Source of the DNA: Styela clava
Lineage: Eukaryota; Chordata; Ascidiacea; Stolidobranchia; Styelidae
Length of the DNA stretch: 64,000 bases
Assembly: GCF_964204865.1 (NCBI RefSeq)
Contig: NC_135256.1
Coordinates: 18,815,703 to 18,879,702 of the forward strand
Reading direction: 5' to 3'
The notes under the pieces are model-generated. The model was not told where the DNA came from. It did no database searches and saw only the letters and a program-made list of their open reading frames with translations. Positions 12,077 to 23,800 of the stretch are shown one piece after another. Within the stretch, counting starts at the first letter, position 1. Each line of letters begins with the position of its first letter. Position numbers and translations under genes: made by a program.

Positions 12077-15000
12077 ATGGCTACTGTTTTCCCACCTCCT
12101 TCTGGGGGTCAAGCTATTATTGAACAGTCACCATCACAAAATCTTCCTGGAGTACAGAGACCTAGGTAATACAACTTTTTTTATAACTATTTGAAACTGG
12201 AGAATACCACAGATGTTGTCTGGTTGTTATCTTGAACTTGTTTTGATTCACCAAACCATTTTATTTCAGTCTGTGTGTGACCATGCTTGATCAAGTCATA
12301 AGTCAGTTATATAATCTATACTAGATATGTTGACCCCATTATTTTCGCCTTATAAATATAATAAATTTAACAAGAGTTAATATTTTACACCTGCTCTAAG
12401 TCAACCATTGAACTACTATATTTGCACTTGAACAAAGCTAGAAAATTTGATTCTGCTCCTTATCTCTTTTATTCCTTTATTTTTCAAACAACTCCTTAAT
12501 AAAGGTTACTCTGTGTAGCCTATAGGATTTGTTTTATGCTGGACCCTCATAGGAGGTTTAAAGTTAACGCCCCTAGAAAAATTCTCATAAGATGTAAGGT
12601 GATAATATATTTATGAGAAGTTTTCAAGTAAACTCTATGTTCTATCTTTTCAAATTGTTATAAAGAGCTAAGTTATGCATTGTCATCTTTCTTGTAAAGT
12701 ATTGGAACCAATTTGAAATTGTTACTGAGTGCTTATTGGTTTTGGTAGAAAATTTGGTACTCTCGTAGTGTGTGTACCAGGTTAGGGTTAGCCCAAAATT
12801 GCATTTCGATTTCCCTTATTTTAGTTCTATTATGAGTTCGGGGACTGTCTATGTTAGCCAAGTGAATATAATCCATGCCCATAGGTTTTAGTTCCTTTAC
12901 ACAACTTGATGTAGAGTATGCGAACAAAATTAGTTACCTCAATATTCGTACACACACTTCTGGACCACCGGAAATTTACTATATCTACCCTAAGCTCTAC
13001 AAATAAGTTGCTCAATATTATGCTTTTATTTTACAGGAACTACACTCCATATGTTTTTCAACCAAACTTTTTAAAGCAACAAATAAAACAAAGAGTAAAT
13101 GAACTCATTCCAATGTTACCGAATTCTGTTGCATCGGGTGCAAACAGCGCACCACTTGGTGACCCATCAGATAGATTTCGTAATATGAATTCACACATGC
13201 CGAATCAACCTAGTAGTTCGAACCATACACAAGCTTCGAATAGTATGCAAAATTCATCTTCAGCATTACCTGATGACATCACTGGAAGGAAAAAAATGGG
13301 AAGGAAGGTGATTGATTGGACATCATCATGTGCTCTTCATTTAGAAGTAAGTTCCAAACGATAAGGTTGATTAGTTTTCAACAAAATTTGTTGTATAAAG
13401 CTGAACCCTTTGATACCTGGGGTATACTGCGATACTATAGGGTGAGCTACTTTACATATCGTGCTGCAGGACTTATCTACCATGTGAAATGAAAATATCT
13501 CTATTTCACTATTAAGCATTTTATTCATATATTTAAAGGTACACATTCCAGATTATTATGTGCCGTTAAGGGTGGCCGCTAAAGGACCTGAAAGGTTGTT
13601 GAGCATTGCCCCAGGTCCTGAGCCCACCCGTAAATAGGTCTCTCATCTGTTGGTTCTCAATAACTGCTTCAATAAATAGTTTTATGAGTTTCTTCCAGCT
13701 TCCGGTGCTTCAGTGGTCATCTACAACTGTACTTCTATTGCACATGTAGGAGTTATGACCTCACGCTAAGCAAATATTTACAAAACAAAAATATTTTAAT
13801 TTTAATAGTGCATTAAAAATAATATTTTTTGAAATTTTCCCAGACCACTTGCAAAACAGCTGTAAAGCATTATTAGAATTCTAGCGCGTTTTAGTGCTAT
13901 ATTCTTATATGTTCATTAATTAGAAGTTAGAACCCTGTTTATTACTATGAGCATTGGTAAGGATAAATTGTCTATACCTGACAAAACTATCACTGAAATG
14001 TCTACCATGGCTTTTTGTATATAAGTCGGTGATGGAATAGATTCGAAATAGATGCGTCACAATTCTCATCTTAGCAATTGGATTTGCAAAACAAAGAAAA
14101 ATCAATGGTATTTTTTGACCTGATTCATACCTACGGTAATTTCTATTTTGCTATAATATTCTTATCTATTTGAACAGAATCGAAGATTTGACCGAGACTT
14201 CACTGATGTCCCAGAATTAATGCCAAATACTTCTTTTAATATTGAAATGCAATCTGTAATTGCTTATAGAGGAAATCCAGTTTCCAGTATAACTTCAAAA
14301 TTTGTTCGGAGTGCAACAAATAAAATGAAATGTCCAGTTTATAAGGTGAGTATTTCAGTCAAAGTTTTCTTAACACGAGGCTTTGGCTCCTGATCCAACA
14401 CTTATAGTAGGAATCTTTTAGGGCAGGGGTTTGCAACCTGCGGCCCACAAGGAAAAAATGTGCAGTCCTCGTAGAAGTGTGAATTTTGAATTGTGCGCTG
14501 CCGGCAAAACAAGATTTTAATTTAGTTCATTGGGGTATGTGCGATCAACCACAATAACTTTGCGTTGCATATCCTACACCTGAGTTCAATTTATTATCTA
14601 TGCCTATGACATTACAATGCTTTTTTTGTGCCTGCAAAAGGAAAAAATTGTGCAGTCCTCGTAGAAGTGTGAATTTTGAATTGTGTGCTGCTCGCAAAAC
14701 GAGTTTTTAATTTAGTTCATTGGGGTATGTGCGAGCAAAAACAATAACTTTGCGTTGCATATCCTATACCTGAGTTCAATTTATTATCTATGCCTATGAC
14801 ATTACAATGCTTTTTTTGTGCCTGCAACTACCAGAAAACCTATGTCAAATAGAGGTGCAGCCCCAGTTATTTGTATCCGTCCCTGGTATTTGAGGTTGCA
14901 CACCCCTGTTTTTGGGCATCAAAAAAAGGGCCAACAACTGGCACACAAACAGATATGCTATTTTGATATTAGTTTCCTGTTTTTTTTCCAAATTAAAGCT

Positions 15001-18000
15001 GTTTTATATGTTTCTTCAATGCACAACTTCTATAGAAAGATAAAATTTCAATATTGGGGTGTTGATACATAAACTATATTAATTCGGGTCAGAACTGGTA
15101 TATAGACAATATACAGTCCTCTCCTTTTTTGTGAACTAAAATAGTTTCGAGTCATTACCCTCTGTTAATATTTGTCAGAAGGCATCTTGTGTCAAGCAGT
15201 ATTTATTGCCACCACAATAACTTTATACAGTTTCTTGTGGCCTTCCTTTTGTGGATGTTTGCTGTTGCTTTTTTTTATACTAAATGCTTTGAATTCATAT
15301 ATCATTTAAGATAAATTAAAAAGATATTGAGACATTTTTGTTTTAATTTTAGGTTGTTTGGACTCCTGATGGTCGACGTCTCGTTACAGGATCTGCTAGT
15401 GGAGAGTTTACATTATGGAATGGAACTGCATTTAATTTTGAAACTATTCTTCAGGTAAGAGGAAACTCAAATTCTGTGACAGATTCCTAGATTAGTCTGT
15501 TGTGACGAATTTCTATTGAATTTGACTGATTTTTCATTTTAGGCTCACGATTGTCCAGTCCGTGCAATGGCTTGGTCAAACTACGATAGTTGGCTTATTA
15601 CTGGAGATAATCAAGGTTACATCAAATACTGGCAATTAAATATGAACAATGTTAAAATGTATCAAGCACATAAGGACCAAGCTTGTAGATCAGTAAGGTA
15701 AGAAACTTGACTTCTGTCAAGAATTTCTCCATTCCTCACTTAGAAGAATATTTTTTAGTGGGTCAAAAAAATGATCATTTATTTGGCACTTGGCAGACTA
15801 CTGCCTGTCATGTGTCATCATTGTATAATCTGGGTTAGGTATAGGCATAGCTTGCAGTAAAAGTTTCAAATGCATGGACGCTAATTGAAGCAAGATCTAA
15901 TAAGCTGTTATGTGAACCACGTGATTCGAAAGAGTCTACAACTTCCCGAACATAATCAATATATGATGGGTTCTACTAGACACACAGCGTCATTTCCTAG
16001 CTTTTAGAAGGATACACCCGTTTCCAAAGGGGATCAGATTATTACATGACTACCGTAATCTCATTTTTCTCTAATGTACTGGTCATTATTAAGCTTCATT
16101 GTGATAGACGATGTCCTATGTTTTCATAATGTTGGAAAATCTCAATTTTTGTTTTGAGTATAAGAATAGAAATTTTTTTTTTGGCAGGAAAATTGCTTTG
16201 GATGACTAATTAATATTGTTTGATTTTTCTAGTTTTGGACCAACCGATCATAAATTTACAACAGCTAGTGATGATGGTACAGTAAGAGTCTGGGATTTTT
16301 TACGGTGTCATGAAGAAAGAATTTTAAGAGGTCACGGTGCAGATGTAAAACAGGTTTGTTAAAAAATTTCTTCAATATAAATGATGATATTTTACAAGAT
16401 TGTATGTTTTTGGTTCGTCCATGCGGCCTAATTTTTTAGTGTGAGATAGAAAAATAATTATCAAAAATGTGTCTTCATCTTCTTACTTTGTGAATGACTC
16501 AATGATTCAATACCATATGCATAAACCTTAACACTTTTTTCATTCAAAAATTTAGGTTGCCTGGCATCCAACTAAAGGTATTTTAGCATCAGCAAGTAAA
16601 GATTTACATACACCTGTTAAACTATGGGATCCAAAGTCAGGACAGAGTCTTACAACATTGTGAGATATTTTATGTTTTTTTAAATTAACTTTCACATCTT
16701 CTTGAACTCTTTTTGATTAAATGCACCACTTACAAACGTGATAGAAAAGTAGATTATAAAGCTGAATGGGTAAAGAGATATACTTTCTGGGCCTTGATCC
16801 ATTGTAAAAAACGAATTATATATTAGAATCAATACAAAAATATTCTCAATATTTCTAACTGTTCTTGCAAATAATTTTATTTGAGAAATCACCAATTGAA
16901 GTCTCACAGTATGATCAAGAATGGCTTTAAAAACCGTAATAATCAGAAAAATAATTAATAAATCAATGTTCATCTCTAACTTTGTTCATTTCATACACAT
17001 TGAGTATACATTGATTTATATTTTCTCTTTGTTGAACATGTAGAATATATTGATATTCCCTGTTTCAAACTTTTATTTTAGAATGTATTCGGAATAGTAG
17101 TTTATTTGGTAGTCTATCCCCAGCTCCTGCTGTACATATATTTACAGTTGTCCGTTACTATCATCATGCGTAGTATCTTGCACTGCCTCTAACTTTACAA
17201 TCATTTTATTTTGTCAGACATGCACATAAAGGCACTGTTATGGATGTGAAATGGAATCAAAATGGCAACTGGCTTCTTTCTGCTTCTCGTGATCATCTAA
17301 TTAAACTTTTTGATATTCGAAATTTAAAGCAAGAAATGCAGGTATTAGGACTTTGATTCTTGTACACGGATGCTGATCAAGTTTTTTTTCTATATTCATC
17401 ACATAAAACATGATTTGCTTAAGTAAAGTTTGGAAGAAATACTGATTTGTTTATTTTTGTCTCGCAAGTCACAACCAAAAAGGGACAAACTGGGCGTTCC
17501 AGTAATTTTTGATTTGAGTGAAATGATTTATATATAGACTTGCAATGGATGACTCGGCAGTGTGTTGAGTACCGTGCTAAGCGCTTGGAATACGCTCGCC
17601 ACCGCACCCCTGATTACCCTTCACAGGTTCGAATTCTATGCGGGGATAATTATTTGTGTAACCGCTTGTCGGTTACAGCTTCCTTCACCATCGAGCCCAT
17701 GCATTTGGAAACAAATACTTGGCTACCGTAACTAATTCATACCCGACATGGACTGGTAACGGGACGAGTGGCCGTGGTTCGCCATATGAATATGCCGTCT
17801 AAAGTTTTACTCTCCCCCAGGATAATTATGTAAATCCTATCCTAATTACCGGTAATTAATTAATAATTAATTATCAAAGTTTGCTTTGGTCGATGGACAT
17901 TAGTTAATAGTATGTTTATAAATTCCATACCTTGTGTCCCAATAAGCTAATTTATTACGGTAAAAAAAATAAAAAAAAATTTTACTAAAATGTTGACAAA

Positions 18001-21000
18001 CTATTATTGTTGCTGTCAGGTGTTCAGAGGACATAAAAAAGAAGCATTTTCTGTCTCATGGCATCCAATACATGAAGATTTATTTGCTAGTGGTGGGTCT
18101 GAAGGAAGCATCATATTTTGGCAAGTTGGGTAAGTAACAGATCTATGGATCGACTGTGCTTTAAAATAATTCTGTGAAACCGAATATTTATTTCACATGA
18201 TCTGCATCTGAAATTCACATAAATTTACAGTTTGGTCATCTATAATTTCTGCCAGAATTACCTTTATTATGATCTCAAGATCTATTTTTCAGCAAAATCC
18301 TGTAATAAACTGGGAGTTTCTTTTGATCAACTGAATTCACCAAAATGCCACCAAACACATTCACACTTTTTCAGTTTGTTTATTTTTTCATATTATTCAA
18401 ATGAGAAATCAAAACAGTTTGTTACATCATACTTCGTCATTCATATTTTTATGGTTAATCGATGCACCATTGATTAATGTTGAACCTTTTTGTTACAGGG
18501 AAGAGAAAGAGGCCGGTTGTTTAGAAGGTGCTCATGAGAGCTTAATATGGAGTTTAGCTTGGCATCCACTTGGCCATGTTCTTGTTTCTGGGTCTAATGA
18601 CCACAGCACGTAAGTAGACTCTCCATTGAACAGGTCAACTTATATCACTATGTTTGACCAGCCTAGATCATTGTAGCCAAATTGCATAATTATTGCATAA
18701 TTTATCACTACTATGAAGCCACTATAAAATTAGGAGATATATCTCACTATAAAGAAACTTACTTACTTTTTGCTTTGGATCTAATATTCATCAGAATTTT
18801 TTATACGTTTAGTAATTACGGGGTTACTGAAATTTTTCTGAACCATAAATTTGGCATTGAAGTTTATCACCTCCTCATAGTCTTACAGAAAGTTTATTCC
18901 TAAAAGTTTGAATCTTTGTTTTGTCATGTTTTTTATTTTTTTTTAGAAAATTCTGGGCTCGAAGTCGTCCAGGTGACTCAATGCGAGATCGTTATAATTT
19001 ATGTCTACTGCCTCCTTCACAAGAAGAAAATGTTGCATCAATTGCTCCTGGTTCCCTGAGAGAACATCACGAACTATCAAATGAAGTGCCAGTAATTCCA
19101 GGTTAGTTATAGACTTGTAGTTTAGTTTGGGGATGAAAAATATTTTATAAGTGCCACAGCGCACTAGTGTAACGAGAGGTAATTTTGAGTGTCCGACTTG
19201 AAATATCAATCCATTTCCTGAAAATTAACTGTTCAAGTTTAAAATTTGATATCAAATGATCATATTTGTTAAAATTAACACTGTTAGAGTACGACGGCTG
19301 GCTATACTGGACATTCAGTCATTTCTCATTGTTCATGTGCATTTATTTACAACCATTGATAAAATGTGCATATATTATAAAATATTCCCATTTGTATTGA
19401 ATGAGATAGTTTGATTGTTACCAGTGACATTCGTTTGGCATGTATGTCTGATTGTAGGTATGGGTGATGCTGATGTTGCTGCTGCAGATATAGCGAAACG
19501 AGATGAGGAAGAACAGAAATCCGGAATTCCTGGACTTGACTGGTCATATGAGGAAAAGAATGAATTTGAAAGAAAGGTTAGTTTCAGCGAATTTTTACAT
19601 GTATCTTTTTGGAAATATAAATCATATCCATTTATTTAAGAGAAGAAAGCCAATATAGCAGCTAATTCATGTGGGTGCAGTCTCATGTCCCCTCGCAAGA
19701 TACTGAATACAGAGTTACCTATTTTGCAGAAAAAATTCATTATTCAGAAATTATATTGTAAGAAGAATTCTTTTAAGGATTGGATTTGAAATTTATATAT
19801 ATTTTTCATATATTGTCACTCACTTGAATCTTTGTTGAACCCCAGTTTATCCTAGATCCTAATTTTTTTACCTAAAGTTGTAGCATATTTTACTTCCCCC
19901 AGAACAATACGCTGAGTTAATATGTGGTAAATTTGTTGCAGCTTTCATCGCAGTATGATAGAAGAAAGATACCCTATGCAAGACCTGTTCCAAGAGCCTT
20001 TGTTGCAGCTTGGGAAGCTAATAAGGAAGGTGCTCCTCCAGATCGACCAAGGTCACCTCGTTTCCACGACAGAGATAGAGACTTTGGAAGACATCGATGG
20101 CGGGACAGGTTCGATGATCGCCCTAGGGACAAACCTGGTCGTGATTTTCGCAACGGACCTAAAGACTCAGATAAAAGTGACGATGACGGTCGAATTTTTG
20201 TTGATGGTTTTGAAGTAACTGCTGATTTTGATCCTGATAAAATCAAAAGCATTCAAGCTAATTCTGAAAACAGGAGACTTAGTCCTGACAGGGGCCCCAC
20301 AGAACGCCCTGGGCATGATCGAGGTATTAGAGGTCCAGAAAGGCTCAGCCCTTATCGAGAAGGCAGGGGACCAGGGCCCTCGGGCAATGATTTAGGTAGC
20401 AGGGGGCCTGATCGGCCAGGCCCTGAATTTGATGGCCGGGGTCCTGGGCATGATTTTGGCGGTAGAGGGCCTGATAGGGGCAGCCGCAATTTTGAAAGAC
20501 CTGGACCCGATCACCTTAGACCTGACATGGGTAGCAGAGGTCGCCTTGGGCCCCCCTCCCCTGAGCGTGCAAGAGGTGAGCGTTTTGGACCAGAAATTGG
20601 TGGCCGGCGACCATCTGGGCCTCCTTCACCTGAACACGCAAGGAGAATTGGTGGAGACACGGGTCCTCCAATGCGTAGGATGTCACACGATATGCCTGAT
20701 AAAAATCGTCTGCGTGATGAATTATATGAACAGGTTAGACGTAGCGGAAATGAAGAAGATATGGCTCTCATACGAGAACTTGAGGAGTATGGTATACCTT
20801 TGGAGGGTGGTTTAGAGCCCGAGATATTTTATGATGAAAATGGAGGACCTATTGATCCACTCGGACAAATGCAGAGACCTGGTATCGATCGGCCACTTGG
20901 TGATGCACCACCTAGTTTAATGGATATGGGCGAATTACCAGCTAGAGGCCGTGGTAGAGGTTTTCGAAATAGAGAAGATAGGGGAAGAGGCCGAAAAAGG

Positions 21001-21060
21001 CGAGGTAGAGGTCGAATAACTCCTCCTAGGATGAGAAGAGGTGGAGGGCCGCCAAGGTGA
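12077..21060 (+). CDS. WDR33: WDR33, CPSF subunit of pre-mRNA 3'-end processing (13 exons)
   Basis: WDR33 is the CPSF subunit that binds the AAUAAA polyadenylation signal together with CPSF30 in the nucleus. Thirteen exons join in phase into about 928 codons: 12077-12165, 13037-13346, 14178-14345, 15353-15454, 15543-15697, 16233-16353, 16556-16659, 17218-17341, 18020-18129, 18499-18609, 18947-19101, 19458-19576, 19942-21060. All junctions are GT-AG. The WD40 propeller runs from exon 4 to exon 11 and is very close to the human protein (for example [21 protein letters not shown] and [13 protein letters not shown]). Exons 11-12 hold the GLDW and PYARPVP segment. The last exon encodes an arginine-, glycine- and proline-rich tail ending in RGRG and RRGGG repeats. 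The protein is shorter than the human one (1,336 residues) because the collagen-like tail is reduced. Exon 2 adds a Ser/Asn-rich insert before the basic motif. Intron 3 carries a hAT-like element and intron 8 a SINE. Confidence 0.96.
14424..14908. mobile_element. short hAT-like element in WDR33 intron 3
   Basis: The left end is caggggtttgcaacctg. The right end, on the other strand, is caggggtgtgcaacctc. The flanking octamers ttttaggg and tttttggg match at 7 of 8 positions. Inside is a direct tandem repeat with a 190-base period (14461 and 14651). At about 485 bp with no coding capacity, it is a non-autonomous element. Confidence 0.8.
17540..17820 (+). mobile_element. tRNA-derived SINE in WDR33 intron 8
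   Basis: The sequence from ctcggcagtgtgttgagtac to ggttcgaattc resembles the tRNA-like head of the SINE at 35905-36050, including the shared core tacgctcgccaccgcacc. The B-box-like ggttcgaattc lies at 17625-17635. The body continues to about 17820. The limits are approximate. The short open frames here belong to the SINE and are not WDR33 exons. Confidence 0.65.
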
Positions 21061-21435
21061 TCCCACAAAGTAGCGAAAACCGAGCTGCTTGAGTGGCCAA
21101 AATGTTCTGTTCCAAGGTATGATGACAATCTGCAGAGATGATGCCTTTTCATTGACAAGCTGGTAACTGTCCTTTCAGATGCTATCCTGCGCAAATAATG
21201 TCTTTTTGAACAATGGTTCCACATAAAAAATGTTCCATGGTGTTTGAATATTTTGTATTTGGTACAGAGAGTTTCTTAGGAAACAGGCTTATAATTAGTT
21301 AAATACATCGTAAAAATATCTAAGCTAAGAAGTATAAACAAATAACAGGGCTCAACAAATCTTAATCCTTTAAAATTGCAGAGATCATGCATCAATATGG
21401 AAACTTCTTCTGGCACTAACTTTAAGCTTCTTATT

Positions 21436-21441
21436 TTTATT
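21436..21441 (-). terminator. polyadenylation signal of CYB5D1
   Basis: AATAAA on the minus strand, about 43 bases downstream of the CYB5D1 stop codon. Confidence 0.6.
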
Positions 21442-21483
21442 TACAAACCCTGAAAAGTGAATTTGGAAATGGATGAAATTATA

Positions 21484-23405
21484 TTAAGCTTCTGTTAGGT
21501 CATCGTTAAAATACAGGTGGATGCCAGGTGTCCACTGTTCATAATCCATGCTTAGATCATAAAAGTCTCCATCTTGATCGGATATTCCATTTTCTTCCAA
21601 AGTTTTATTCATGTCCAGTGGAACTCCGTCATGTTTCCATGTGTAACTGCTGGCATGTGCGTTGTACTTGAGATACCTCTTCAATATTTCGTGCATATTT
21701 TCTTCGGAGCATACCTGAGTAATTAAATTAAGTTTTTCTTCGCAACTATGTCTGTTTTTATGGTCTATTTAAATTAGATTTAGGACGTGGCAGAGTTGAT
21801 TTTTTTATGTGGATGTCAGTGAGCCTTATGGTTCAAGAAAGTGGAATTGATTCCCTGGGACCCTGCTTTGATTGAGTATGGAAGCAATTTTTTTTACTTA
21901 TTGAGATGGTATCATAATTTAGTTTAATCAAATGATGTGGTCTATAGTAGACATGGGCAAATTGCGGGCCAAATCCGGCCTGTTTGGTGATTTAATCTGA
22001 CCTGCCTGATGCTGCTGCAACCAAACTAAAACCGAATTTTGAGGTTTGATCTAAAAAATAGCTCAAAGAATTTGTTAAGAATGAGATTAAATTTAGTTTT
22101 GGCACAAGGCTTATTGTTTTCCACTTTTGCTTCAGTAACACTGTAAATATTGTTTATAAAATGTAACTTTTTACGTCACACATGGCCCGCCAGTGTAGGT
22201 GGGCAAAAACGTTGGCCCCTGGTCCAAAAACCTTGCCCACCCCGGGTCCATAGGGTAAATTATCATTACTTTTTGTAAAATATTTCCATTCCTATGACTG
22301 GTGATAGCTTGCGCTCATTGTATATTTCGCCATCAAACCTGTTAGTTAAGTAGAATGTTTTCATACATTTGCCCTGAACAAAACTTTATTGAATAGGCAT
22401 ACCTCAATAATTTGTTCCTGAGATGTTAAGGTATTAACTATTCTGATCAATCTCGTTTTTGCGCTCAACACTCCAACTTCGTATTTGTTATCTTTCCACC
22501 AAGGTCGGCCAAAATCGTTTGCCCAGTCTGAAGCAGGACATGATGGAGGGACATGGACAAATCTGCCATGAGGAGTGTGATACTTTCGAGTTCCTGTCTT
22601 CCGGTCTATGTGCGTTCTAATCTGAATGTATCAATAATATGATTGATTTTCAGATTCAACCATTAATATAAAATGGATAGGATAAGTTTATAACTTACCT
22701 AATCATGCAATTGAATTTGGTATGCACTTCCAAATTTGCTTTATATATTTATATAAAATATAAACTATTATTTATAAAAGTATTATGTAAACTATTATTT
22801 ATAAATTCCCCCATCCTTTGCTTGTGATATGGGTGAAACCAGTTTTTACTAAACATTGGTATAAGTGGGATACAGATAAACACACCCATTCAATAACACC
22901 ACTATGGATTAGGCATAATTTAGGAGTATTAATGAAGAATATTACTAAAAGAAGACTTGCTCAAGTCAAAGCTGTCAAGTCAGATCAATAAATGCAAATG
23001 AAGTTGGTTTAAAATATGACGACACAAATGAATATTACACTGACTGAAAAAACAACTGTGTAGAAATTGTGTGTAGGAGTGACAAGATAAAAAAAAATTA
23101 ATGAGCTCACATCTGCTGTTTTATCATCAAACCAGTGAGAAATATCTTTCCCCGCATTGCTTATGATGGGTTTCAATAGAATATCACCTAGAAAATAAAA
23201 ACAGATAATAAAAATAGAAAGTATTGAAGATGTTACGATTGATGTAATGCAGTCATGTATGGTCAGTTATCTCACCTGAATATTCTTCACAAAGCGGTGT
23301 GAGGTCGTATACTTTCCCCAAATATGATACCCAAACATCTTTTATGGTGTTGTGCAGTCCGACCTCATTTGGTGTATAAAACGATGGGCGTTTATTAGCT
23401 GGCAT
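21484..23405 (-). CDS. CYB5D1: CYB5D1, cytochrome b5 domain-containing protein 1 (4 exons)
   Basis: CYB5D1 is an axonemal protein linked to radial spokes of motile cilia. Exons on the minus strand are 23276-23405, 23111-23187, 22403-22621 and 21484-21714. They join in phase to 218 codons, against about 228 in human. Conserved stretches include [68 protein letters not shown] and the C-terminal [10 protein letters not shown]. The usual heme-ligating HPGG of cytochrome b5 is absent (YSGDILLKP instead), while the second histidine region (ISHWF) is kept. Start ATG 23405 is chosen by similarity to the human N-terminal PANxRxxFYTPxEV pattern. AATAAA on the minus strand at 21436-21441, about 43 bases past the stop, is a good polyadenylation signal. 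The gene is convergent with WDR33 and head to head with enkurin. Confidence 0.95.
21947..22244. mobile_element. hAT-like MITE in CYB5D1 intron 3
   Basis: The ends are related inverted sequences containing GGGCAA (left acatgggcaa, right ttgcccacccc). The flanking octamers ggtctata and ggtccata match at 7 of 8 positions. The interior carries GGCCC-type words typical of this class. Length is about 298 bp, with no coding capacity. Confidence 0.7.
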
Positions 23406-23800
23406 TACATTTGTTAAACTTCCAACTTGACGGATCAGAAAACCCAGTCAAATTTCTCTCAGCTTTGTTTGTCTCTATGACGATATTATTCACTAGGTGG
23501 AGGTTGGAGACAAATATTTAGATTTTTATCAAAGTTTATATGTATAGTAGTTTTATAATAATATTTACTGCAAATGCTATGAAATGAATAGTATGATGTT
23601 TTTCATCTTATGTTATATATTTTTTGCATGATTTGCATTGGCGGTATTGCATAATATATAGGGTAATTTCTACATCGGATTCAGTTTACTCGTTTTGTTG
23701 CCATGACGATAAGTGGCATCTAGCTAATGATAGTCGGCTTTCGCTCCAGTCGTGTTTGCTTGGTTCTTAGTTAGTTGATCAGTAAAAATTTGACAGCGAA
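23406..23800. promoter_or_regulatory. shared promoter region of CYB5D1 and ENKUR
   Basis: 395 bases separate the two divergent start codons. The segment contains an RFX X-box-like motif at 23697-23710 and a weaker related word at 23471-23484. Both genes encode ciliary proteins, so a common RFX/FOXJ1-type control is a reasonable inference. Confidence 0.6.
23697..23710. promoter_or_regulatory. RFX X-box-like site
   Basis: GTTGCCATGACGAT has a perfect GTTGCC half site and matches the canonical form GTTGCCATGACAAC at 12 of 14 positions. It lies 91 bases upstream of the ENKUR ATG and 292 bases upstream of the CYB5D1 ATG. A weaker word sharing ATGACGATA lies at 23471-23484. Confidence 0.6.

Noticed and set aside
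17419..17731. Two overlapping 62 to 63 codon frames in a WDR33 intron
   Set aside because: They coincide with the SINE. WDR33 exons 8 and 9 join in phase without them.
18232..18477. 81-codon plus-strand frame just before WDR33 exon 10
   Set aside because: Intronic. The exon 9 to 10 junction preserves phase and WD40 similarity, and this peptide has no WD40 pattern.
20429..20815. 128-codon frame overlapping the WDR33 last exon, plus several minus-strand frames there
   Set aside because: Shadow frames of the Arg/Gly/Pro-rich tail, whose base composition keeps other frames open.
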